This document shows, piece after piece, positions 44,512-55,047 of a stretch of 64,000 bases of DNA. The notes under the pieces were generated by a model. The model searched no databases and was not told the origin of the DNA. It saw only the letters and a list, made by a program, of their open reading frames with translations. The stretch is from Selaginella moellendorffii (lineage: Eukaryota > Streptophyta > Lycopodiopsida > Selaginellales > Selaginellaceae): NCBI RefSeq assembly GCF_000143415.4, contig NW_003314288.1:1134239-1198238 (forward strand), written 5' to 3'. Positions within the stretch are counted from its first letter, which is position 1. Each line of letters opens with the position of its first letter. The translations under genes were made by a program, and so were the position numbers.

Positions 44512-45786
44512 ATGGAGATCGACGGTGGGCGGGCAACCCTTGCTCAAATGGCGAAGAGAAAGCGCAAGGGCGCGGCAGCTCCTGCCAAAGGCGATGGAGG
44601 CGATGGCGGCGATGGGGGCGAGGCGGTGGAGAATGACGCAGGCGCCAGCTCCCCCCAGTGCTTGTATGAGGTAGGCGATCGGTTCTTTGCTTAGTTTCGC
44701 ATTTTATGGGCTGGTGTTAGATCCTTGGGGTTGAGCGGACGGCTTCCCAGGCGGAGATCAAGAAGGCTTATCACAAGCTTGCTCTGCGATTACATCCGGA
44801 CAAGAATCCGGAAGACAAGGTTTGGCTTTCAAGAAGAAGGTTCTTCCTCACTGGTTTTTTCTGTGTAGGACGCCAATGAAAAATTTCAATCGCTCCAGAA
44901 TGTTTTTGCCGTCCTGGGTGATCCTGAAAAGAGAGCTCTGTACGACGAAACTGGATCTGTTGAAGACGCTGTAAGTTCTCCATTTTTTTCTTTCTCTTCT
45001 CGTTTCCTTGTTTATCTTTCTACTCTTGCAGGAGTTATTGGGGGATCGTGGCAAATCACTCTATGAGTACTTTAGGACGATCTACAAGGTGTGTGGATTT
45101 TTCTGCTATTTCTCTAGATTGGTTCTTATCAAAGATACATTAGCCTGTCACTGAAGAAGATATCGAGGCGTTTGCAGCAGCATACAGAGGCTCTGACACA
45201 GAGAAAAAAGATCTCAAGGAGTTGTACACAAAATGCAAAGGCAACATGAACCTGTACGTGAAAAGATCTCTAGATTGTATGTGCACGTACTCACATGTGA
45301 TTCTATGCAGAGTCTTTGGGATGCTCATGTGCTCAGAGCCCAAGCTTGACTCGCATCGTTTTATGGAGGTGATCGATGAAGCAATTGCTTCTGGTAAGCC
45401 TTTTTTATCTATGCGAGCTTTGAAGTCTTATCTTTTTCTCGATTCCTTCTTTCAGGGGAGTTAAAGTCGACTAACACATATCGTAAATGGGCCAAGAAGA
45501 CTGCAACGCAGCCGGCTCCTGCCGATCCCTTCGAGTATGTCAGCTGTTTTTAAGTGGAAATTTACTTTTTGCCATTTTTTGTAGGAGACGGCAGAACCCC
45601 CCTGAAAACTTACTTGCAGCCATACAGTCCCGTCAAAAACGGATGAATTCACTTACCTCTGCGCTAGAGGCGAAGTATGGCGGCAAGAAGAAAGAGAAGA
45701 ATGCCATGCCTCAGGAACCATCCGAGGAAGAGTTTGAAGCAGCGAGGCAGAGGCTCAAAGCCAAGGGGAAAGCAAAAAAAGCTTAG
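44512..45786 (+). CDS. DnaJ protein, DNAJC9/ATJ6 type
   Basis: Eight exons: 44512-44670, 44721-44819, 44869-44970, 45032-45088, 45144-45253, 45311-45393, 45456-45534 and 45585-45786. All introns are GT-AG and 49-62 nt. The spliced product is 296 residues. A basic and acidic N-terminus precedes the J domain (from CLYEILGVE, about residues 50-115) with HPD at 78-80, the motif that stimulates Hsp70 ATPase. The C-terminal half ([46 protein letters not shown]) is the conserved region of DNAJC9 and plant ATJ6; human DNAJC9 is a histone co-chaperone. It ends in a Lys-rich tail. An alternative start is Met13 (44548). Its 3' end was copied twice downstream. Confidence 0.9.
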
Positions 45787-46205
45787 CTACAAGGTTTGCA
45801 TGCTGGTGGTCGCTAATCATGGACTTGCTAACTGAGAGTAACGTGGCAGCGCGCCTGGTTTTATTCTGGACCTTGGACGTTGTAAAGGTATGTAGTTTGA
45901 TCATCTCCAAATCCAGTCATGACGTCGTCAATGACTTTCTTTTCTTTTTTGCTTTGCAGTCTTGTACGCGTCTATGGCTACTCTACATGAATTGTCTTCC
46001 GATCCCGATCCTGTCCGTGTGGCAGACCTCAACGATTATCCCTGCAAGCCGTATGTCAACGTGACGATCGACGACTTCGTCTTCAGCATTCCCGCCGATC
46101 CCAGCCAGGCCCCCCTCGGGAACCAGCGGCACTCCAGCCAACGTCGAGACCTTCACGGAGGGCTTTTCGTTTTGCTCGGCTCGACTTTGTGGAGGGTAGA
46201 GGATC
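45745..46205 (+). pseudogene. DnaJ 3' tail plus germin-like fragment, module 1
   Basis: After the DnaJ stop, a spacer (AACGTGGCAGC...TCTGGACCTTGGAC) leads into a germin-like 5' region. It has DPDPVRVADL, then YPCKPYVNVTIDDFVFS, then frame-shifted TSGTPANVETF. The C of the first disulphide Cys segment and the whole cupin core are absent. This module recurs at 47905 and 53365. Confidence 0.7.
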
Positions 46206-46211
46206 GAGCTT

Positions 46212-46970
46212 GATCTTGGCGAGGTCTCAAAGTTTGGAGATCCGAGAGCGAGTATCTAGCGCCACTGGTTATAGAAGAGTAGAAGGGGATCAACTGCTCA
46301 CCTCGTTCGTCTGGTGATTGATGCGTCGTGGGGAGATCATTGATCTGCTTCCTTGAAGCGGGAAGTTTGCTGCAAGTTTGTCTTTCTGTGATTTAACTAA
46401 GTATTTTGCTGGATGGATTGATTAGAGTAGAAATGCTTGTGTCTATTTAAACTATGAGTTCCTCAATCGCCCTACTATGTTGGACAAACATAGTTTCCTG
46501 AATCCAAACATCAGGTTTGGGTCACGAAATTTTGAGAATTTTGATAAAGCTACGAGGATGCGCCATCGCAGGAGAGAACGACGACAAGCGAGTACACTCA
46601 CGCCCCCGGCTAGATAGCACTCGCTTTCACTCAAGCTGGATGCCCAAGCTGCTGGCAACCTGATCCCAGTCGAAAAGCCCTGGTTAAGATCTTTTTTTTC
46701 CCCCTTTATTTCTTGGACTGGTCTAAACTGGCACCAGCAGTGAAGAGAGGACTTCCAGGTAGTAGCAGTGTCACACTGTGGGCTGTACATCTGAAGGGGT
46801 TTTTTATATCTCTAGGAAGATGTAGATGCCATACAGATGAAGATGCCTCAGTAGGAGAGACGAGGCTAAAACTGATAAGGCACAAACTTCACAACTACTA
46901 ACATGCATTTGTGGAGTGAGCAACATAAGATCAGACTCTAATTCCATTGATTCCATGCATCAAACTCATA
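46212..46970. other. Intergenic, no gene seen
   Basis: A 112-codon minus-strand frame (46452-46790) has no recognisable domain and is not supported. Confidence 0.35.
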
Positions 46971-46974
46971 TGGT

Positions 46975-47229
46975 TTTTTAGAGGTTAAATATGAAAAACC
47001 CCATTGACAAATTGACTTCAGTTGCAGCTGTTATACCAATACCAACTGAACTAGCACTGGTTGCACTTACTATTGTCCTGGACAGACATTGGTTACACTT
47101 GCTATTGTACCAGTAACCTTGCCACAGCTTTGTGCCTAGGCCTTTGTGATGCCATTGCCAACTTCCACAAGGAGCATGACTACCATGACAATGAAGGCCA
47201 CGCAAAAAGAATAGCTCATCACCATTGCC
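46975..47229 (-). pseudogene. Decayed paralogue of Cys/Trp-rich peptide
   Basis: On the minus strand an ATG-led signal peptide (MVMSYSFCVAFIVMVVMLLVEVG) is followed by a stop and then, in shifted frames, GYWYNSKCNQC, DNSKCNQC and SWYWYNSCN. The order and spacing match the three Cys/Trp/Tyr repeats of the peptide gene at 52497-52739. At least one stop and one frameshift disable it. The cleavage region and repeat core differ in sequence from the intact gene, so the duplication is not recent. Confidence 0.6.
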
Positions 47230-47379
47230 ATTAGCAGAGAATTCTCCTTGATTGAGACGAGAAATATTTTGTAAAAAAGTTTGCTATGAGAAGTTTTGAT
47301 TTGTGAGATGGATAAGTAATGCTTAGAAGTACGTGTATGTCAATATTATATTTGTGGCCTATACATAGTATATACAGGG

Positions 47380-48068
47380 GGATTTTTTTTGGACGATGGA
47401 AAGAAGAAATATTGATATGAATATGGCTAGCCGCTGATTTTCAGATGTTTGTTTCAACACAATTTGGCCTGATCTCCGGTTGTGTCCGTGGAGACAAAAA
47501 TCATGTAAACTCTTGAGATGAAATTAAATAGATTACTAACAGCACAAGCAACATTTTTACATTGCATGAAATCTTTTTATTCTAGAACATTTCTCACAAG
47601 ATCTACAACACACATTTATTCTTGTTTTTTGGTGCAACATGGTGTGAAGTCTGTAACGTAACTCGCTGGTCATCTAGCAAATATGACTAAACAATTGATA
47701 CACTTGCGAGAGGACGATAATGCTAATTTTCTAGGATCACTTCTACTACTGTCGTCGATCAATTTGCAAGGATCGAGGTCTCTCGATCCGTCTTACGATG
47801 CAAACCAGGCATCGTGGAATAACGGATTCATCTCCCGTGACTTTTACATGCTGTAAAAAGAAATGTTGGCATACTCAACAAAAGATCCTCGGCCTCTTTG
47901 CCGCGAGGCAGAGGTTAAAGGCCAATGAGAAAGCAAAAAAACGTTTGCATGCTAAAGTTGGGAGCAACGTGGCAGCAAGTCTGCTTTTCGGAGCTGCATT
48001 ATATTCTGGACCTTGGACCCTGCAAAGTTATGTAGTCTGATCCCCTCCAAATCCAGCGACATAGCCAT
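47380..48068 (+). repeat. Duplicated segment matching 52010-53521
   Basis: Blocks such as GATGTTTGTTTCAACACAA, GAGATGAAATTAAATAGATTA, GCAAACCAGGCATCGTGGAA and the DnaJ-tail relic GCAGAGGTTAAAGGCCAATG appear in the same order near 52080, 52362, 53238 and, less well, 53367. In the second copy the intact peptide gene (52440-53090) lies between the blocks. Marks a tandem segmental duplication. Confidence 0.75.
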
Positions 48069-48764
48069 ATGGCGACTTTCTTGTTTTGTTTGGCAGTCTT
48101 GTACGCGTCTATGTCTACTCTACAAGCTTTGTCTTCCGATCCCGATCTTGTCCGAGACTTTTGTGTGGCAGACCTCGACCATCCGCGTATCCCTGCACGA
48201 GTATCCCTGCAAGCCGTATGCCAACGTGACGATCGACGACTTCGTCTTCAGCGGCTTGCTCACTCCTGCCGACCCCAGCCTGGGCCCCTCGGGCACCAGC
48301 GTCACTCCAGCCTTCGTCGAGACTTTTCCAGGACTCCATCGTTTGCTCGGCTCGACTTTGTGGAGGGTGGCCTCATCCCGCCTCACACGCATCCTCGCGC
48401 CTCCGAGTTCGTCTACATCACCCTAGGTCGCTTCTACGCTGGATTCATCGACACAGCCAACAGGGCGTTTGCGAGAGTTTACTCCAAGGGCGTTTGCGAG
48501 AGTTTACTTCAAGGGCGAGGTGATGATCTTCCCGAGGGGTCTCATCCACTGGCAGCTCAATGTGGGAGAGGGTTCAGCGTCGGCTTTTGCAGTGCTAACA
48601 GCGAGAAGCCCGGCTTTCAGACCATAGCTCCGTCCATGTTCGGGAGTGGTGTCACGGAAGAAGTTCTCCAAAAGGCATTTCGGCTGGACGCTCAGACTGT
48701 GCACAGGCTTGTCGAAGAGTTTGTTCCCATGGCTGAATTCATCCGAGGCACAGTACGGTCGTGA
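48069..48764 (+). pseudogene. Germin-like pseudogene, module 2
   Basis: Starts MATFLFCLAVLYASMSTL with a signal peptide and DFCVADL. The frame shifts near 48195, returns near 48345 with LDFVEGGLIPPHTHPRASEFVYI (HxH and Glu kept), shifts again at a 25-bp tandem duplication (GGGCGTTTGCGAGAGTTTAC at 48463 and 48488), and recovers at NSEKPGFQTIAPSMFG to the end. The 232-codon open frame is therefore a mosaic; a working cupin would lack motif 2. Upstream carries a DnaJ-tail relic. Confidence 0.8.
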
Positions 48765-48922
48765 TTAAATTCATTGTAGAGCAATAACACAATGTTACTC
48801 AAATGGAATCTAGTTTTAATCGACCACTTTCATCTTAATCTTTTGATCTACTTGTTAATTCGCAGTGAATGGCGGCAAGTTCTGTATAAACTGCGGACGT
48901 AGACTTGGTGCTCGGCAGAAAA

Positions 48923-49110
48923 ATGGCAGGGTTGTTTTGCTTCTCAGCCTTGTTCTTGATGCTCACTCTCGCCACAGCAAGTTTCATGCTAGGATCGCAT
49001 GTCTTTTGCGTTGCGGACCTGCATTGTCCGCTGCTCACCAACAACAACTACTCGTGCAAACCATACCCCAACGTGACGATCGACGACTTCGTCTTCAGCG
49101 GCTTGCTCGT
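48923..49110 (+). pseudogene. Truncated germin-like 5' end
   Basis: MAGLFCFSALFLM...FCVADLHCPL...YSCKPYPNVTIDDFVFSGLL matches the first 65 residues of the intact germins, then diverges abruptly near 49105. A TATA-like CTGTATAAAC lies about 35 bp upstream. No cupin core. Confidence 0.75.
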
Positions 49111-49149
49111 TCAATTGCTGGTCGAACAATTGAACCCATCATGACTGGT

Positions 49150-49980
49150 CCATGTGTCTCCATCTGGTCTCCAGGCTTTGCGAAAGCTTTGGCCAAAACT
49201 ATGGTTAGTCAGCACGCATGCAACTACAGAACAGCCATGAAGGTGTGTAGGCAAGCCTGTTGTAAATGCTTGTAGAGGCCTTTAGCCAGGAAACATCATG
49301 TTCAGGTTCTTCTAGACTCTGCCTCTTATACTCTCTCTCTCTCTTGGGGTCATTGAGTTTCCCCAGCATGCTGCAAGACAACACCATCTTCCCCTCAGCA
49401 AGAGTGTCATGTCATGGCATAGGAATTCCTTGCACATCCTCTCACAAGACCAAACTCTCTTAGAAATGAGCCCTAACATGTCTTCGATTTTGACACCCTT
49501 GGACACAGGAATCTACATGCAAAGTTTCCTGCTAAGATCACCTGTTTAAAACACTCATAAACACTTCAACCCATGGGTGAATTTATATATTAACTATGTG
49601 GCTTTCCCCTTGTGATCTATTTGTCAATTGGCAGCATCTTTTGAGGCTAAGGAATAGAGAGAGGAACAGGTTGACAGTGAATCCGGTGAAGGATGAGACT
49701 TAAGAAAGGAAACAAGTTAAAGATAATTTATAGAAGTTGTCTTACATAATAAGTAATCAAATAGATCAATGATTATTGCATATTTCACGAAGCCAAAATA
49801 GCAACTGCTGCAAGGTGTTATTAAACTGAATCCCTAATACATAATCGAACTTATATAGGGGAAAGTTAGTCATCTAATCTCTAATAACTACTACTTTACA
49901 TTTTCTATAAACAATATCTATAAACAATATCTATTGTTTATAGAAATGCCAGATAAAACACAAGATTAATATCAAAACTA
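49150..49980. other. Intergenic, no gene seen
   Basis: Contains a short CT run (TCTCTCTCTCTC near 49330) and a direct repeat (TATAAACAATATCTAT twice near 49912-49940). Confidence 0.4.
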
Positions 49981-49989
49981 TCATAATGT

Positions 49990-50960
49990 TTCAAAAATAA
50001 AGGTCGCAAAAAAGGCTTTGAAAAACTATCAACCACCATATATTGTGTAGTAACTGATGCCATAATGATATTCCTCTTTCGTATTTCAAATCAAACTTAG
50101 TGATAGAGTGTTAATATGTTTAAACTTTGAGTGAAGAGTAAGATCTTTAGCCAAAATAATAGTAAATTGATTATCGCAATATAAAGATGTGGGGAGTGAC
50201 AAAAAATATCCCAAGTCAATAAGTAATCTATCAAGTCATATGATTTATCGAGTGGCTAAACTAACTACAAACATATTTTGCTTTTGTAGAAGGTATTGCT
50301 ATCTAATGTTAACATTTAGAAAACCAAGCCACAACACCAAAATTTATAAATAAACATGAGCCACTTGTAAATCAACGAGAGTCATCAACTACACTAGCCC
50401 AAGTTGAATTAGTGTAAGCTGATAATATCACAAAACAAATATAAATGATCCCATGATTAATGGCGCCTTGAAGATATTGAAGAATTAATTTTACCTCCAA
50501 TAAATAATTTGCAGAGTTGTGAGTATTGCCTCAAGGAATTAACAATATATTTGATATCTAGCTGAATAACATTACTAATGTACATCAGTGTACCAACTAA
50601 CTTTTGATACTCTAAAACATTAGTAAAGGCAGTAGAAGTCTGAGGCTTTGGAGATGTAAGAATTGACTGTGATTTATTTCCAAAATATAATAAAGCATCA
50701 CAAATATACTTAAAAGAATAAAGCCTGAAACAACCTTAACAAAATCTAAAATGAAATTTAAAGGAGAATACTTTGATCAAAATTATGCATGACCTCAATG
50801 CCTAGAAATAACATATAGAACCACCATCAACCATGTCAAAAGCTATGCTTAACTAGGACTTGATATTGGCAAAAAAAACTAAAGCTACTTGTCATGAAAT
50901 GACATGAAGAGCACAAAGGAGTAGGGAGTCCCTTTAAAATAAAGATTTGAATTTGCAGAT
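49990..50960 (-). mobile_element. Ty1/copia remnant
   Basis: Minus-strand translation with stops gives YQKLVGTLMYISNVIQLDIKY (about 50610-50550) followed by a weak WASVVDDSR...FTSGSCLF...VVAWFS and STKAKY run. This order is the end of copia reverse transcriptase and RNase H. Very decayed; no LTR found. Confidence 0.6.
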
Positions 50961-51513
50961 TCTTGAACTCTACTCCTCTAATACCAATTATTAGAACCTA
51001 ATAAAAAATTACCACATTGACGTAGAGAAAATTACCATCCATCCACCCTTAAGCCCTCTATACCATTGCTCACAGTTTGAAACTCTTCTCCACTTAAAGA
51101 AGAATCAATTTTATATAAACCAAGTATGTGCTGCTTGTTTCAGTGGGAAAGAAGTGAACATGATCATATGTGGGAATGATTGATTGAGCCTAGGGAGAAC
51201 CAGAAGAAGAAAAACAATTGAGCAAGGATGTTGGTCAGGATGCAAGTTGTAGTGGCTGGTCTAATGCTAGGTTGCAAAGTGTTAATAATGATTACACTAA
51301 GCTTCCTGTGGAGCTGGAAGAGCTCATTGACTAGGCAGTTGAGACTCATGCAGAGTTGGATTCGTTTCAGTTGTTTAACCAGTGGTTTCTCGAGTTGATA
51401 TTCAATATCTTGACATCTTGATGTAGAAACCCATCATCCAAAGAATGTTTTAGGCAATTCAGTGAAGCCAATAACCCAAGTCAGATTCTTGGCAACTGTA
51501 AACACTCTTACCT

Positions 51514-51770
51514 CTAAGTTAAATCTCTATGTCTTTTTAAAGATTTGAGCACAACATTCAGCATCTTTCTGGGCATCCAGACATTCAGCGGCAAATTGCC
51601 TTGAAGTGCCTCACTCACAATGTAAGGGCCAACAGCCCATGGTGCCAATTTTCTTTTCCTTGTGCTAGGTTCTTCAGTGAAAATTGACGCTCCTACAGGC
51701 CAATCTTGGTTTTCATTCAGTTGTCCATCACCTTTAAAAATTGGCAATTTGGTTAAATCCTATCCTTTGG
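51514..51770 (-). mobile_element. Ty3/gypsy GPY-module remnant
   Basis: The 77-residue frame contains KRKLAPWAVGPYIVSEALQG and NVVLKSLKRH, the C-terminal integrase module of gypsy elements. The rest of the element was not found. Confidence 0.55.
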
Positions 51771-52496
51771 CCATCGTTGACTGATCTATAATAAAACACC
51801 TTTGGAGGAGGAATTCTAGGCCCTTTTAACACCGAAGGGATAACATGAAAAACATGGAACTAGCTGGCACATGCAGATCCTATCTGATACACACTTGGTA
51901 CCTTCCTTGCTGCGTCCTGTGACGATTGAAAGAATATATTGGTTCTTCAGTTGTGGGGTCAGACTGATATCTCCACAGGACCTCAACCCCCTCAAACGCT
52001 CTTGACTGGAAAGAAGAAATATGGCTAGCCATTCTTCTATTCACTCTTTCGATGGCTAAAATAGAATAGATATTTTAGATGTTTGTTTCAACACAACTTG
52101 GCCTTGGTACAACATGCGTTCGTGTCCACAGTTCTACTTTGGACTTCAAAGGACAACAACATTGACTAGACTCTCTTGAAATTATTGATCGGCTTGGGTT
52201 TTGGAGCTTGCAGACTAGGCAGTTCTTACCTTATCCAACACCAGTGCCGGCTAAACACAGCCAAAAAAGACTGTATAGATATACTAGAACAATTGATTGA
52301 ACTTTTTGTTTACGGCATCAATTCTTCTTAGTGCCTGGAGACAAGAATCTTGTAAACTCTCGAGATGAAATTAAATAGATTAATAACAACACAAACAACA
52401 TTTTACATTGCATGAATTCTTTTTATTCTAATACATTTCTTAAGACCCTGGTGCAACGTGGTGTTTATTCTTACTAGAATTTTGGGTCCGGAGATC

Positions 52497-52739
52497 TCAG
52501 TTTTTCCAGCAGCGGCCATTGCGCCAGCTCCAGCCGCTCTGGCATTGGTGGCAGCTTCCGCCATACCAATACCAGCTTTTCGGGCAGCGGTGACAACCAT
52601 TGTCATACCAGTACCACCCTCTCTGGCAGCGCTGGGCAGCAACCTTTGCGATTCCTCCCACGTCCACTCCCATGGCCAGCATCATCACAAATATGGCAAC
52701 AAGCCCAAGGGAAACCAGCTGAGTCTTGCTCATCGCCAT
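52497..52739 (-). CDS. Secreted peptide with three 14-residue Cys/Trp repeats
   Basis: 80 residues from MAMSKTQLVSLG (52739), chosen because it opens a signal peptide; the frame extends 19 codons further up without a better start. Residues 1 to about 36 form the signal and pro region. The rest is three tandem 14-residue units beginning at Cys38, Cys52 and Cys66: C-x-x-G/S-W-Y/S-W-Y/R-x-x-x-C-H/W-x. The six cysteines follow a strict C-x10-C-x2-C-x10-C-x2-C-x10-C pattern. I know no named family with this signature. Small, cationic, Trp/Tyr-rich secreted peptides are often antimicrobial or signalling molecules, but that is only inference. A decayed paralogue lies at 46975-47229. Confidence 0.75.
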   Translation of the reverse strand: MAMSKTQLVSLGLVAIFVMMLAMGVDVGGIAKVAAQRCQRGWYWYDNGCHRCPKSWYWYGGSCHQCQSGWSWRNGRCWKN

Positions 52740-52889
52740 TGCTATATACTTTGAACACACTGCTACTGCAAGTGAAAAAAGAAAACAATAAACCAAATCA
52801 GCACTCTACAGAGCTTCGAAGATCTCTGTCTGACCTTTGAGGATTGGCACTGGATAGAAGAGTGAATGTAGAAACCTCTCTTGAGAGGG

Positions 52890-52905
52890 GTATCTATATA
52901 TGCCC
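52890..52905 (-). promoter_or_regulatory. TATA box of Cys/Trp peptide gene
   Basis: GGCATATATAGATA on the minus strand, about 155 bp before the ATG, would place the transcription start near 52865 and leave a 5' leader of about 125 nt. Confidence 0.5.
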
Positions 52906-53521
52906 TTGCAACGACCGAGCAAGTTTCCGCGTGCATTTTTGGCGGATAACAACGTGTCTCGGTTGACGCGCGCGCCGTGCATAGACTTGGTCTTGGGAAG
53001 GATCGGAATCGTTGACAAATTGGTTTCCTAAGTACTCTCGATAATACGGAAAAGTATAAGGTTTCCAATCTTGTTTTCTTCCTTCCATATCAAGTCTGTA
53101 ACGCAACTCTCTGGTCATCTAGTTCAATAAGCAAATATGACTAAACACTTGCGAGAGGACAATAATGCTAATTTTCTACTGTCGTTGATCAATTTGCAAG
53201 AGGTGGGACGCCTGAGAGTCTGATCGAGCTCTCAGGATGCAAACCAGGCATCGTGGAATAACGGATTCATCTTCCGTGATTTTTACATGCTGTAAAAGAA
53301 ATGTTGCGCGTGCAAGTCCATCTGCTGGCAAAGGAATATTCATCAAGAGATCCTCAGCCTCTCCAATGAGAGAGCAAAAAAAAGTTTGCATGCTATCATC
53401 GACTTGCTAAAGTTGGGAGCAACGTGGCAGCACTTCTGCTTTTTCGAAGCTGCATTATATTCTGGACTTGGACCTGGCAAAGTTATGTAGTTTGATCCTC
53501 CAAATCCAACGACATAGCCAT

Positions 53522-54147
53522 ATGGCGACTTTCTTATTTTGTTTTGCAGTCTTGTACGCATCTATGTCTACTCTACAAGTTTTGTCTTCCGATCCCGATC
53601 CTGTTCGAGACTTTTGTGTGGCAGATCTCGACTATCCGCAGCTCAACGAGCAAGCCGTATGCCAATGTGACGATCGACGACTCCGTCTTCAGCGGCCTGC
53701 TCACTCCTGCCGACCCCAGCCTGGGCCCCTCGGGCACCAGCGTCACTCCAGCCTTCGTCGAGACTTTTCCGGGACTCCATCGTTTGCTCGGCTCGACTTT
53801 GTGGAGGGTGGCCTCATCCGCGTTCGTCTACATCACCCGGGGTCGCTTGTACGCTGGATTCATCGACACAGCCAACAGGGCGTTTGCGAGAGTTTACTCC
53901 AAAGGCGAGGTGATGATCTTCCCGAGGGGTCTCATCCACTGGCAGCTCAATGTGTCCAGCGTCGGGTTTTGCCGTGCTAAACAGCGAGAAGCCCGGGTTT
54001 CAGACCATAGCTCCGCCCATGTTCGGGAGTGGTGTCGCGGAAGAAGTTCTCCAAAAGGCATTTCGGCTGGACGCTCGGACTGTACACAGGCTTGTCGAAG
54101 AGTTTGTTCCCATCGCTGAATTCATCCGAGGCACAGTAAGGCCGTGA
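53522..54147 (+). pseudogene. Germin-like pseudogene, module 3 (right arm)
   Basis: Starts MATFLFCFAVLYASMSTL with DFCVADLDYPQLN, then shifts frame at about 53655 to PYANVTIDDSVFSGLL. It lacks the HxH motif (deletion after RVASSAFVYIT), keeps GEVMIFPRGLIHWQLNV, and shifts again near 53955 before the C-terminus FRLDARTVHRLVEEFVPIAEF. The upstream sequence (53365-53520) contains the DnaJ-tail relic. Its 3' two-thirds are the inverted partner of 30880-31277. Confidence 0.82.
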
Positions 54148-54278
54148 TTAAATTTATTGTAGAACAATAACAGAATAATACATCCATCGACCACTTTCAT
54201 CTTAGGAAAACTTTCGATTTGCATGGAGGCGATCTTTCGATCTACTTGTTAACTCGCAGTGAATGGCGGCAAGTTCTG

Positions 54279-54284
54279 TATAAA
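54279..54284 (+). promoter_or_regulatory. TATA box of right germin gene
   Basis: CTGTATAAACC, 29 bp between the box and the ATG at 54314; conserved with the left arm. Confidence 0.5.
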
Positions 54285-54313
54285 CCGGACGTAGATTTGG
54301 TGACGGCAACAAA

Positions 54314-54994
54314 ATGGCAGCGTTGTTTTGCTTCGCAGCCTCGTTCTTGATGACCTCCCTCTCGCCACTGCAAGTTTCATGCTCGGATCGTGATCCACTC
54401 CATGACTTCTGCGTCGCGGACCTGCATTGTCCCCTGCTCAACAACAACGACTACTCGTGCAAGCCATACCCCAACGTGACGATCGACGACTTCGTCTTCA
54501 GCGGCTTGCTCACTCCTCTGGATCCCAGCCAGAGCACGTCCGGAGCGATCGCCACTCCAGGCGACGTGAACACGTTCCCGGGACTCCACACGCAAGGTTT
54601 CTCCTTCGCCCAGCTCGACTTTGTGGAGCGCGGGCTCATCTCCCCTCACACACATCCTCGGGCCTCCGAGTTCGTGTATATCCTCCACGGGGACTTGTAT
54701 GCGGGGTTTGTGGACGCGGGTAACCGGGTATTCGCGCGAGTGTACCACGCGGGGGAGGTGATGATCTTCCCGAGGGGTCTCATCCACTGGCAGCTCAACG
54801 TTGGACGCGGGAGAGCGTCGGCGCTGGCGGTGCTCAACAGTGAGAAGCCGGGATTTCAGATCATATCCTTGTCCATGTTTGGGAGTAGCATCGCGGATGA
54901 AGTTCTTGAGAAGACGTTCCGGTTGGAGGCCGAGACCGTGGACAGGCTCGTCAAGTTCTTCACGCCCATAGCTGAAGTCGTGAAAGGGAACTAG
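54314..54994 (+). CDS. Germin-like protein (right arm)
   Basis: 226 residues, nearly identical to the left-arm germin. Substitutions I can see: Leu to Ser in the signal peptide, Gly to Ser near residue 192, and Met to Thr and Gln to Glu near the C-terminus. All four metal ligands (His112, His114, Glu119, His158) and the Cys33/Cys49 pair are kept, so both copies look functional. It converges on the right-arm PPR gene with 53 bp between stops. Confidence 0.93.
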   Translation: MAALFCFAASFLMTSLSPLQVSCSDRDPLHDFCVADLHCPLLNNNDYSCKPYPNVTIDDFVFSGLLTPLDPSQSTSGAIATPGDVNTFPGLHTQGFSFAQLDFVERGLISPHTHPRASEFVYILHGDLYAGFVDAGNRVFARVYHAGEVMIFPRGLIHWQLNVGRGRASALAVLNSEKPGFQIISLSMFGSSIADEVLEKTFRLEAETVDRLVKFFTPIAEVVKGN

Positions 54995-55047
54995 AAGTAG
55001 CTCCAGATCTTAGTTTCCTTGCAAGTTCCTTGCTCCTTTTGGAACCG

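Noticed and set aside
46452-46790. 112-codon minus-strand frame
   Set aside because: No domain or conserved context; not supported by a start or by neighbours.
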